This document shows positions 41,825 to 53,421 of a DNA stretch of 64,000 nucleotides, piece after piece. The stretch is from Coccinella septempunctata (lineage: Eukaryota > Arthropoda > Insecta > Coleoptera > Coccinellidae). Each line of letters starts with the position of its first letter. The stretch's first letter is position 1. Where the stretch lies: NCBI RefSeq assembly GCF_907165205.1, contig NC_058198.1, positions 4,751,001 to 4,815,000 on the forward strand. Direction: 5' to 3'. The position numbers and the translations under genes were made by a program. Below the pieces are notes generated by a model that worked only from the letters and a program-made list of their open reading frames with translations, had not been told where the DNA came from and ran no database searches.

Positions 41825-44800
41825 GGAAATCGACCTAAGCCCTTCAACCCTTATAATGATATTTTGGCTTCTTTCACAATTTCCCTTAACTCCTTAACTA
41901 GTTGGCATTTCATAACTTGCCTTGATTTGAATTCACTGCTTAACAATTGAAAACATCCCAAGGTTTCCACAGTTTATTTTGGTACCTCAAAGAATGAATA
42001 AACAATTTGTTGAATCGCCCTTGTACTTTGGCAATCTGACGCCAATGCCCTAGACCGGCACCCTGCTCAGTCACGATCTCCACGGTCTGCTTTACTGCCC
42101 TCTCTAATACAACATTTCAAGACTTACCAACTCACTTAATAATGCTGAACCGCTCCAACACGTAAGAACAACTGATAGCACGTTTCCTCACACCCCTAGC
42201 ATAACTGACTCAGTTTTCATGCTTGAAATGCCTACGACGTAAATCCTTACTTCTTTTTCTACGCCTAAAAACTGTCAATGAATTGCCTCGCCTTATTTTT
42301 CGCCACAAACATCTGTTGGAAGCCGATTGAAAAAAGATTTCTTTCTTGGAAATTAAGGGGTGCTGATGTAATTGAGTTGGATCGATGAGAAACTTCTTTC
42401 ATATCACTATCAACATTCTTCATGCAGAAAAAAGAGATATTTCTTGAACGAAAGGGGCAGTAAGGGAAGCGAAATCATCCCCTAAATGGGGTAGTCTGTT
42501 GTGTAATAGTTTGGACACCTTGAATATCTCACATTATTTCTTTAGGATGCTTGCAAATTGTATGGTGAAGATATAAATTACCTTCATAGTTCATGTTACA
42601 AATTGAATCGAACACAAAGATTCAACTCTGTATTCTCCTCGTGGTTAATTTTTTGAATATGTGGAAAATGCGGAAAATTGATTCGAATTCTGGAAAACTT
42701 CTTCAAAAATGAATAATCTTATCTAACAAAAACTAATTTTCGATTTCATAATATTCTCCTCAATCCAGAAACCCTGAATAGGATCCTACCTCAAGTTCGT
42801 GGTAATCTTTTATTCGTGTGACTTTCAACTCCACGTACTGGAGATAAGAATCAGGTTTATGATGGACGTAGATACAATTCTCAACGCTAAGAAGTCCAGT
42901 GCAACTATGTTTTGACGGAAATTTGTGACTAAATTAATTTTATGAATGAAATCGTGCAGGTATAGTTCGGACAACTGTTCTAGACGAGTGTGAGAGAGTA
43001 GGGCCTGGTTGTTACCAAATAAAGATAAAATCTTGGGAAACGGAGAATAACAAGCACGTTGACTTGGTATTTTTACGTTAGCTCCCATTCATGAGGAAGC
43101 GAGAACTACTTTGGATTTTACCTGAAATTCTGTAAAAATGATTTTCTATCGAATTTTCACGTTAATAGAAGCAAATTCCACCATTAGGTATCTAAGTGTA
43201 TCGAAATTTTGAGAATATGTTGGGAAAACCATCTGACGTGAAATATAAACTATTTTTTTTCTCGATCATTTCGAATAATCCTTGTGTAAGGATTCTCACT
43301 TTCAGTACGTAAAGTATATAGCATAATGATAATGAAAACAGTAAAAAAATTTACGGATATCATTGAAATAGTGAACCAATATTCGGCCAAACTTGCTATT
43401 GGCTATGAACTGTGCATTGGTCCTCAGCTAAAGCTTAAGCTTTGAGCCCGAACCTATTCAGGACCGCTGAAAAAAGGGGAATATACTCGGGCTACCATAT
43501 AGGACGAGAAATTATTGTTGCGGTCGACTTAGGGACATCTTTATCGTGTCATCTCTGACATACGACATACTAACAAGTTCCCATATCCCACTGCTACTGC
43601 TTTTCCTCAGGACCATGACTTACCTGTATACAACTCGTCACGTAGGAAATAAGGACTCGACGTTTTGTTGTCCATTGTCTCGTGCAAGTTTTTTAATATC
43701 GAATATGGCAAGCGTAGGAGTAAGGGCTTTTTAGAAATCAGCAACATTTTTCGGAGATACTTAACAACTAAAAGATGCCAACTTCTCAAACCGTGTTTTT
43801 ACAGTGTATAAAAATTGTATGGTTTCTTATAACATAGATGCAAGGTAGCAATCCATGGAATTGAGAGCCTTCAAGGTTAGGTTCGTGTTCAAAATTTTCT
43901 TGTTTCATCATTATTTTTTATCTGAATATGGGTGGAACAATAATTTGAAATCTCCCAGGAATAATTTTCGACAGAATACAGGGAAAGTTAACAAAGTATT
44001 GTGGTATAATGAATAACTGTGGTCCTATTTCCTTTTCTCGTCATCACTGAGTAAATCTGAACTAATATCCTTATATTTTGAATGTTATTTTTTGAGAACA
44101 TTTCGAAATGTTTTCATCTTTAATCTTTATTCGTTCGGAAGTTCATCAAAATAGGATAGAATTCTTGGACAAGTATCACATGTATTGTGAGGTTGCTTTC
44201 AAAGTGAAAAAGTTTGATAGCTAAATATGTTTTTATTTGTCGAATAAAATGACACCCTCTAAATTCTCGAGTAATTGTATATTTATCTTCATATAGAAGG
44301 TGGCCAAGTTTGAGAACTTCTGCTAGCTGCCATCGTTTCGGTTGTATAGAAACCTAGACGTACAATTCATAATACTAACAAGTTCACAGCATCAAGTATT
44401 CAATCCTCCACTTTTCCTAATTGGTCTGGCTGTGTGCATATAAAGTTGTGGTGTATGGTGTATATTTCAGTTTCGGTACAATTACGAAAATAGCTTCACT
44501 TTCCACCAGAACAGGTTACGTAGTGATCATTCATTCATGAAAAGTTTCATTCAGTACTATGTCAGCAAGACATCCACATACGTGAACTGTCAGTTATCAG
44601 GGCTACAATTCTAATATTTCCATCTTTGGTGTAGTAATTAATATAACGATATGATAAAGACTTAAAATTCGTTTAATAGGAGGGAGTAGAAAGCCAGGTC
44701 AACAGAATATAATTGTTACTCACGATATTAATAAATCATGAAGAAAATTGAATAAACTCTCCTGAGATTCAAAGTATCCCTTCATAGTTGAGGTGAATAG

Positions 44801-46690
44801 GTTAAATTGGTTACAAATCGATCCATCTATTCCACATCGTTTTTGACAAAATTGTGGTTTGAACCGATCACGTAAAGGGGTGGATATTACCGATTCAACT
44901 CATAGAGCAAAAAGAAGTGTTTTTAGCTTCGGTATTTATGAAATTCACTCATCGTTTTTTGAAGTAAATCGACTCGAAGGCTATTAAGTTATTTTTGACC
45001 TGAAATGGCCAGCTATTTCTTTCTTCATTATTTATTAATACCTTTTTACTTTCTTCGGTTTGATCATTTGTTCAACAATAGTGTTGCTAGGCTTCATCAG
45101 GCTGCTGTACTTTTTTGTTTTTCTCGCGTTATACACGAAGCTTCCGAAGATTCAAGAGGAATGTGACGTGACACTTTTTCAATACAATAAACTGGAATGA
45201 GCGCCGCTTACCTTTCGGATGCCGGAATTGAATTTTTCGTGGGACTTTCCCGAAAAAGCCATTCGTTCTCGCAGCCAAGATAAAGTATTGTTTACGCAAT
45301 TCGGAATAAATCGTTTCCCCGGATTGATTTATTGCAACGCCGGGAATAAAGAGTGGCATTCGACAACGAATTCAATATTTTCCGAAAGCCGGGTCCCGAT
45401 CTTATAATACATTCTTTCGCATGTCGCTACTGAAACGTATGTAAAATAGGAATTTGCAATGAGTCGCTATGGCGTCCCGCGGGTGCGATTCCCTCGTTTT
45501 ATGAAGTTTTCAGACGGGTGCGGCTTAGAATTGAACTTATTTGTCTCTTATAACAGTCGGTTACAAAAGAAGGTATGCCGGAGGTTGTATTTTACTGAGT
45601 TAATTTGACGGTTGAGTGGAGAATGCGACTCCAGTTGTTTTTTTTTTGGCAGCAGAGGTATTATGGTTTATTGACTTCACTGGTCTGAGTTTCGGCTTCA
45701 GATTTCCTCACAGTGATTATCGCATTTAGTGGCGAGATAAAAACTAAAAATGAAATAATTCGATTATGATTTCTTGTTTGTGTCATTCCATTTCCTTATA
45801 ACCTTATAACATTCGAGGGATATTTATATTCCAGTTGAGCTCATTATTTGCTTAGGTTGAGACCGAAAAGATTGCACGAATTAACTTTTATATATTTATA
45901 GATCTTGTTGAAAACCAATTTCGGAAAATAATTTCTTATGTATTTTGTACGAATATGTGGAATTGAAAATGTCATTCAGCATACAGTTGATTGTATTTGA
46001 AGGATGAAATCGGTAACAGGTGTACGAGCAACGAAAGGTTATTTTGTGATTAATAAGATTCAGTCCGATTGTTATTTCGAGAACAAAAGGCAAGGTAATG
46101 ATGATTTCGAGTAATACTCATAATTCGGGGTTAATATTGCTTTTTGAGTAGATGGCGCTGATACAAAGTTATTTCCATCGGCATATTACTTGAATAATAA
46201 TCGTGTAAAGTAGATAGGCCACGGTTTATGATTATAGTTGGATTGTTGATGCGGAGGAATGAATGCCGGCCCGTATGGTATACTTATGAGTATTGGCTCG
46301 CACTATAATCAGAAGAAATGTTAAAAGTACCGGTCGGGTACGGGGACAAGTCCATGGCGATGCTCAAGCTCTGAACCGCACGATTCTAAAAAGAAGACAC
46401 GGAAAAATAGCTTTAATCGCAACCTAAGGTGAAGATAAGTGCTGGAGACCAATATATTCACTATTGTTGATGAGATGGTATGAAGCGCACCATCCACAGG
46501 TCAACATTCATTACAAACAATGAGGGACGCAGCTTTCATTCCAATGTGATGCTGAGTTTTTCATGTTTTATACCTGCGAATTCTGTTCTTTCTCGAATGT
46601 CGGTGTTCGTGGCATGGCTGCAAAAAATTTATACTTCCACTTCTACTTATAGCAACTTTTGGATATATTATATCAATAAAAAAACTACAA
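41825..46690. other. Intergenic AT-rich DNA, no supported gene
   Basis: Only short, unrecognisable open frames occur. A somewhat GC-richer patch at 45,200-45,520 contains a minus-strand donor-like AAAG followed by GTAAGC (near 45,206-45,215) after an open frame beginning at 45,359, but nothing confirms an exon. Confidence 0.5.
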
Positions 46691-46694
46691 TACA

Positions 46695-47170
46695 CTTCCC
46701 AGGAAAGCAGCACAAACTCCTTCTGTGATATTGGAAAATGACATACAAGAAAGAGTTACAGGAGAATGAATGAACCGAAAGAGAATAACTCTAGAGGAAT
46801 TTTCCGAGACAAAATGTTCCTTGGGAACTTTTACACTGCGAGATCTTAGAAGTATCTGGGTAGTAGCATGTATATGCTCCTTACTGGATCGCCTCAGGAT
46901 ACACATAGTGAGAGTGGGTCTAGCAGAAATTGACGAGTACCGATTCTGTGGGGAGGAGGACGAAACACCAAATAACTTGGTGACAGAACGACGCAAAAAA
47001 AATGCTTTAGATGAGAACCTTGCAGGAGAGAGGAGGTAATCTCCTTGAAGCCATCCCAGATACTGGAGTTCATTAAAACTTTGGAACTGGACGACGGGCT
47101 GTAGACGACATAGCGACGAGAACAGCTCTGATGGGGAAAAAACAGATCTTAAGGTCTAGAAATCTAACGT
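46695..47170 (+). mobile_element. Jockey-like LINE, extreme 3' fragment of ORF2
   Basis: Plus-strand translation gives RDLRSIWVVACICSLLDRLR, then HIVRVGLAEIDEYRFCGEED, then ETPNNLVTE (about 46,838-46,990), the C-terminal Cys-rich tail found after RNase H in many jockey-type ORF2 proteins. The first cysteine of the usual Cys-x2-Cys pair reads Tyr and the later His/Cys ligands are lost. Frameshifts follow, then a tail including GAACAGCTCTGATGG like that of the copy at 7.9-8.6 kb, so both belong to the same or a closely related family. It is 5'-truncated and inactive. Confidence 0.72.
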
Positions 47171-50148
47171 CCTTGCCCCTATCTTCGTCGAAATTGTGTT
47201 AAAAAATCGTTTTTATTGTAGTAGGAGCAGGACGAATCGATCTGGGCCATTTCTCTCGAACTCGGTCAGATCGGCTCGTTGGTAGGAAACGAAACGATTC
47301 ATAATTGGACGTTGTCCTTATCTCGGACGAAATCAAAACAACGTAAACGACAAAATGATGTGGGAAAGGTGGTCGGTTCGTAGTGAAATAGGAAATCGAG
47401 TTGTGAATTTGAAGTGGGCAGAAAGATTCAACATCCGGTGGCGACACGCACACAGCGCCGCTACAGTTCGACGTTGGCACGTATGAAATTATTTAGCATG
47501 CGGCCTGCGTGCCCGAACGTTCATTGTGCGTTTTTGCCGCCCCCGTCTCTTCCTGCCCCAATGGCTACTACGGCTACGTATTCTGCATGTTAATACGCAG
47601 TTGCAACACAGACGCACCCTAATGATTTGTTGACCTGTTGATGCCTCCAAGTCATTCAGTCGACTTCTCGAAAATTTTCCAAATTTTCAACCAACACAGA
47701 ATCATTTAGATGTGAGAAATTCATAAATTCTTCAATTCTCCGCATTTCCTGCAGACTACGACTTGGCAGCATGGCATTTTTCCAAAGAAAATCCATTCCA
47801 CCTCCTTGAGATGAAGACACGCTCGTTCAAGAACCAAAGACCAGAAAATTACGATTAAAGAAAAAAAACTTAGGCTCTATGTGGTCTCAGAGCATCCAAG
47901 AAAATTTCTTCCAATTTCATCCATTTCGACATACTTCGAGAAATGATCAATCTACAATATACATACTTACTATCAAATTTGCAACCTGAAGCATCTCTAA
48001 AGCTCATTTTCTTTCCAGGATTTTGAGATTTCTAGACACATATTCTTGTAATCACAGTTCTCTCCTCTTGTACAAAACAAATTCTTCAGTATTTATTCAT
48101 TTTTGAGACAGATATTCTCTGACATTCGGTCAAGAAACGTAGATATTTACTTACCCTCTTTCGATTCCCAATTTTCCGATCTGACAATCAACAATAAAAG
48201 GGAGGCTCTTAATGGGATAATCGCTATTCTGGAGCCACTCTATATTAGCAATGAAAGCACGATCTGAATAAAAGTTTGAAAAGCGCACGCGAAACTTTCT
48301 TAAACTGCGTGAAAATTATGCCAAAGTGATCTCCTACGCGAATTGAACAATCTATATGTTAATTCTTGAGTGATTTTTCTGTTGTCTTCAAGCAAGAAAT
48401 GCAAGCAAGAAATGCAACACCGAAAATGTCGATGGATCTTTGAAATTTAGAAGACCAAGTTTCTGATTAGAACCAACGTATTTTATTCGTGAGCTATGAT
48501 GCAGACACAACGTATCATATGAATTGAGAAATCGAGGTTCTTTATTGCGTATTACAGCCAAATTTCAGTAATTTTTGGTCCATGGATGTCAGGATGCAGA
48601 ATGAACTTTTGGGTTGGAATATAAATGAAAGACTTGCATTGGATCAAACTTTATTGAAAAAGAGTAAATATACTGCACCTCGGTGGCACTGGAAAAAATA
48701 ATAATCAATAACAGTGAAACACTTGTACTCCTTTGAGAACAATTGCTTGGATCTAGTTTGCACCGAAAAAAAAAATAATACAGTAAATGCATGATAACAT
48801 GATAGTAAAAATGTTTGTAAACATATAAAATCTCGGAAATTTGTGAATGAGACAGTGTACAGGAACTTATATCTTATACATCAACAACCACCAAATATTT
48901 GAAGAGACTCATTTGAATATATAATAATTATTTTTTATATTTTATTTTTTCTTTTCTGTCTCTTTATATTTTGAATGGTTCTGAGTTCACGCACATAACA
49001 TTATACGAAATGAAATAAAATATAGAAAAAAAAACAACAATATAACATGAAATGAACACGAAATTCAACTATACTCATTCCAAATTGCAGAATTAAGGTT
49101 GATTATCACTTAACCTTCCATACTCCTTTCCTTTCCACATAAATATTGTTTGATGTGACTGAATGGACACACTTTACCTTTCATATACTTTGCGTCTCCA
49201 TATGGAAAGTATAGGGAAGGTTTATTGAGAATCAACTTTTGATTGGAATTCTTACCAATGTTCGTGACGGAAGATTTTTTTATTTTTTCGACAAAGAACA
49301 CATCTTGATATTTTCCTCGCATCGTAATGAAAAAATACATCATTGTATGCTGTGATATATGGCACGTTCTTATCAAAAAAAGAAGCCATCGTATTATTTC
49401 ATTTCGAAAATGAGGAAAATATGAACTCGATACAAAATCATCAACAAACATAAATTATAATACTTGCAACACTGATACACAAACATACCTCTTGAGTAAA
49501 ACAAGAAGTAGAAATAACAACGTCGACGTTTTTTTTTTTTTTCGATATATGTTCGTACGAAATTATTTCAGGAACTTACTCTATACTGACCAACAAAACA
49601 AAATGTTAAGCGAAGTGAACGCGAAACGGCGACGTTGCCACATCGTTATAGCGATTAAACACATGCAAGACCTAGTTAAATACTAAACATGCATTAGTTT
49701 ATTGAAATTAAACATAATTCGCTTCGAACGGTGTTGAATTGTACAACCGGACGAAGATATTCTAAGAAATCTGACACCCTTATAATTCAATACGAAATGA
49801 GCCACGTGAAATGGCAGTGCTTATAGTTGCTCTTTCACCTCAGGGTTCAAGAAATACTTTTTTCCACATAGACGTCTCGTTCACATGTTAACGTTAACGT
49901 AAAAAGTCAGCGTCGATCTTTGAAAGATCATTATGTCATTGGTCGAGTAAAAAATCGAATATAAAAATATATCCTATCGAATAACCGATTGTTATATCTA
50001 TCAGAAAAACTATAAACTCAGAAACGAGAGATCCGAAATTCAATTCGGAAACTCCATAACTTCATAAAGCTTTTAGCAAAAGGCACAGTTCGTATTTTTC
50101 GATAATATTTCATACAACTGTGCCACAATGGTAACTACGCCCTAATAT
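47171..50148. other. Intergenic DNA or long 3' UTR, no supported gene
   Basis: A moderately GC-rich patch at 47,200-47,620 shows no recognisable coding content. From about 48,600 to 50,140 the DNA is very AT-rich with several possible AATAAA signals on the minus strand. Part of it could be an extended 3' UTR of the KASH-protein gene. No other feature is seen. Confidence 0.45.
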
Positions 50149-50154
50149 TTTATT
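50149..50154 (-). terminator. Candidate polyadenylation signal of the KASH-protein gene
   Basis: TTTATT on the plus strand is AATAAA on the minus strand, the first such hexamer downstream of the KASH stop codon, giving a 3' UTR of roughly 0.5 kb. Other copies farther down (for example near 49,700 and 49,220) could be used for longer forms. Confidence 0.35.
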
Positions 50155-50617
50155 TACAGGGAAATACATGCATTTCTTAAAACAAAATGAAAAATATCAG
50201 GTAATAAAATATTTTCTTCAATTACTTGTGAATAGGTACCAAATAGTGAAATCTCCGAAAAATTGAGAAAACTAAATTTAGTTTACTATCATCTTCATAA
50301 TCGAAAATTTTGCGAAATTGAAATTTTCACATTGTTGCTTTTGCAAATTCACAGAATTTTTTTCGTTTTATATTATAAAATTCTATATACACAATAACAA
50401 TATGTTATCAGAACAAAATAAATACTCGGTTGCTTTTTTTGTACATAATAAAAAAAGGCAAGACCTATTGGAAGGCACAAGGAAATATTGCGATTATTTG
50501 ATTAAACTATGAGCAATCGCACTTTGATTACGAAATGTATCAATTGAAAATGCATCAATATCAACGCTAAGTACAGAATTGATACAGAAAAACGTATTTT
50601 AACCAAATTATAAGTAC

Positions 50618-50864
50618 CTATATTGGCGGTGGACCATTTATATAACGTAATTTCGGGGTTAGGGACCATGCATAATTATTCATATTGTCGCAACATTGTG
50701 GTTCCAATAACCATGCTATGCACAATATCGTCACTAATACTAATTGGAAGGGCACCGATGCCCTGACGGCTCTCTTGAACCATGATGGCTTTCCAGAATC
50801 ATCATCTGGGTCTCCACCCCCATCCTTACCTTTCACTGGGTGTCCTTCTGTTTTTTGTTTGCTC
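50618..50864 (-). CDS. klar: Terminal exon encoding a KASH domain (klarsicht-like nuclear envelope protein)
   Basis: The minus-strand exon begins after the acceptor TTCCTCTTGTTGCAG and encodes the final 81 residues plus stop (TAG at 50,618-50,620). An acidic Gly/Asp linker (GGGDPDDDSGKP) leads to basic residues (WFKRAVR), a single membrane span (about residues 36-55, VPFQLVLVTILCIAWLLEP) and a 26-residue tail ending LRYINGPPPI. This is the KASH layout: the span anchors the protein in the outer nuclear membrane, and the tail enters the perinuclear space, where its Pro-rich end binds SUN-domain trimers. Counting the last residue as zero, a cysteine falls at position -23, which in nesprins forms a disulfide with SUN. 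The CCDNMNN signature favours klarsicht over Msp300, from recollection only. The protein links nuclei to microtubule motors. Confidence 0.93.
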
Positions 50865-53134
50865 CTGCAACAAGAGGAACAATCATTTGGGCGTAGTCTA
50901 CGCGCTGTCTTTCATTTTCTTATACATATTTGATTTCTCATCGTCGAGCAATATAGTGGTTCGGGAAAAAATGAGAATTGATTCAGTGGTTTTCAAAATA
51001 TTTCACTTCGAAAATTATTCCGAAATTTTCCTCATGCAACACCAACAGAAGCATACAGGCAAATAGGAAATTCTACTTATTAGGAAATCCATAACCATCT
51101 TTTAGATTAAAAACCGTTTCCAGTTGCATTTTTTCAATGATGAACTGGTATTTTTGTATCCTCTATTATGTTTTGACTTCAACTCTGAAAATTTTTTTGT
51201 TTACACCGGGAAATATTTAGAAGAAACTTTCTATGTATTTTTTTTTTCGTTGTAATAAATTTCTCAATAGGTATTTTCTTGATAATTTCAGATTGCGAAC
51301 TGTATGCTCCTGACCATCCAGCTTAAACGGACGACGAATACACACACACTCGACTGGGTTCGAATTACAAGAATTACATTTCCATCCGGTAAGTGATTGA
51401 AACGTTTTTTGAATAATAATTGATTAGATATCGTGAACATTACGCCTTTTATTCTTCAAGTTGTGTCTCGAATACGACCATAAATACACAAGAGCATTAA
51501 CATACAACAATGTAAGGTGAAAGAAGAAATTCAAATAGAATTCCTCGATCTAAAACCGTTGCTAGTAGAGGCAAATGTTCCAAATCGGATAATGAGGAAT
51601 AAACATAAACTGAATTCTGTAGGAAAAACATATATTCAGGGATGTTCCCAAAATTCTGTTGGCGTTCTCTGACAAATACTTCCACAATTCGTTTCGGTGA
51701 AAATGAACCTTCTTGTGGAATACAGAATGATGGAAATAGCCCAATAAAACCTCAAATGACAAAGATAAAAACTTTTTCCTTCAAGAAAGTAAAACTAAGG
51801 AACTCGAATGTTGAGGAACTGCGTTTCTCCCTTATGAAATTTTTGATATCTGAATATTTTTCAATTTGAAAATAATCCATATGCGTTCGACATGGCGACT
51901 CGGATAAACAGGGCATTCATATGCAAGGAGAGTAGTGGCGTCGCGGGCCGCCATTACTGCCTATTTAGCTGTGGAGCGCAAAGACGCTGCCAAGATATTG
52001 TCACCATTAGCCCCCCCCTCGAAAATCCAACGCTAGACATTTTTCATGTTTTTCGTCTAAGAGATTAAAACTCAACAAGACATTATCGCGCCATTTGCTC
52101 CCCATTTCTCCAAAGCTTGCGAATTATTAAACACCTAAAAGTTTTTGGTGACTTTTTTCGCCTATATTCAGTGAATAGAGTTCTTAATTTTTTATGAATA
52201 GAAAAATTTGGACACTTTACAGAGCAGATCGATCATTAGGTATAGCGAATCATGTGAGATCTAAGCATATTGAAATTTGTTGATGTCGAGGTTTCGTTTC
52301 TTTTCAATTCTGCAATTTAAAGCGATAAAAATATCGTTTCTAATGTATTGTATGAAATATTATCACATAGTAAATAAATAACAATGAAAAAAATCAATAA
52401 TGTATGTCCACGAATACTCTCACAATTTCTTCATGGATGATAAACTCAAAATTACATTAGAAATAATAATATGATCGAAACCTTGACATCCCGAATTCCA
52501 ATATAATAAGACTAAACCACTCCAAATAGTCATTTAATTAACTCTGAAAGATACGTAAGCAAAAACCGAACCCTCCCATTAAAAGTCCAAGCACATGTCA
52601 GTAAATATTCTGTAGGTGCGAAACGTTAGTGGTGCAAAAACGAAACCATAAGGTAAAAACAGTGTCAGAAATATTTGTTAGTCATTTATAAGCACGCAAC
52701 GGATGAGATACAGCAGTTGTGTTTAATGTGTGAGTTGTGTTCATCTCATCATGTTGTAAAAAGTGGGTGGGCTGTGTGTAGTACAGAAGTATTTATTAGA
52801 ATTTTAAAGGTGGAATTAGGGCCTGATTCTTATATTTAAATTGCTCTTCATACATTATGATAACGCACCATTATAGTTCGATTTCCTCTATTTATTTAGC
52901 AAGATTCAAAACAGAGTGAATTTCAAGAAGTTAGAAAATTTTCACATATTCATTTTCATTCGCCGTTTTTTCTGTTAACTATTATCTTTCACTTTGACTA
53001 GTACTCAAGATCGTATAAAACTTTCAATGAAGTTGAACGACTTTCCGTCGGGGAAAATATTCGGACCAGCATCACATATCGTAAATAATTGACCAGAAGC
53101 ATATGAAGATGAAATAAACACCGATCCAACTTAC
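50865..53134 (-). other. Intron (about 2.3 kb) of the KASH-protein gene
   Basis: Bounded by GTAAGT (53,129-53,134) and CAG (50,865-50,867) on the minus strand. The interior is AT-rich. The only notable element is a plus-strand exon-like segment at 51,292-51,388. Confidence 0.8.
51292..51388 (+). other. Exon-like segment on the strand opposite to the KASH gene
   Basis: On the plus strand, CTTGATAATTTCAG precedes 97 bases followed by GTAAGTG. One frame is open throughout (starting IANCMLLTIQLKRTTNTHTL). It resembles no family I know and could be an antisense transcript exon or a chance pairing of splice-like motifs. Confidence 0.15.
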
Positions 53135-53421
53135 TCAGAATGATCCATCGTACTGGGCAGTGTGCAGACTGCTGATCGAACAATCAAGGACCTGCACTGC
53201 TTCTGAAGTTCCCTCAGCTCCTGCTCTGCGGAAGTGAGCCTGCTGGCCATATGAACACGGGCATCACTATCGGGAGAAAGAACAACTTCTAATTGCCTAA
53301 CTAAACGCCTAATAGCTGCCAGACGACGTTCTCTTTCACCAACATCGTGCTCTGATCCTTCGTCTGATATGCCACTATCTGACCAAGAACCTTCCGTGAA
53401 CAATTCGGGTATCGTGCAACC
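53135..53421 (-). CDS. klar: Penultimate exon of the KASH-domain protein (helical, spectrin-like region)
   Basis: Minus-strand exon of 287 bp between the acceptor TTTTTGTTTCAG and the donor GTAAGT. It starts in phase 0 and ends with two bases (GA), which complete a Glu codon with the first base of the KASH exon at 50,864, so the two exons join in frame (DHSE-SKQKTEGH). It encodes 95 residues: a Ser/Asp/Gly-rich segment (GSWSDSGISDEGSEHD) followed by a charged helical stretch (ERERRLAAIRRLVRQLEVVL, then SRLTSAEQELRELQKQCRSL) with heptad-like spacing. This looks like the last spectrin-like helices before the KASH linker. It would lie in the cytoplasm on the nuclear surface. Upstream exons are not in the window. 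Confidence 0.92.

Noticed and set aside
45129..45359. Minus-strand frame ending near a GTAAGC donor-like site
   Set aside because: Only one splice signal and no recognisable protein; insufficient for an exon call.
48160..48186. Tiny minus-strand exon-like segment between TTGATTGTCAG and GTAAGTA
   Set aside because: It lies downstream of the KASH stop codon with no partner exon; splice-like motifs occur by chance at this density.
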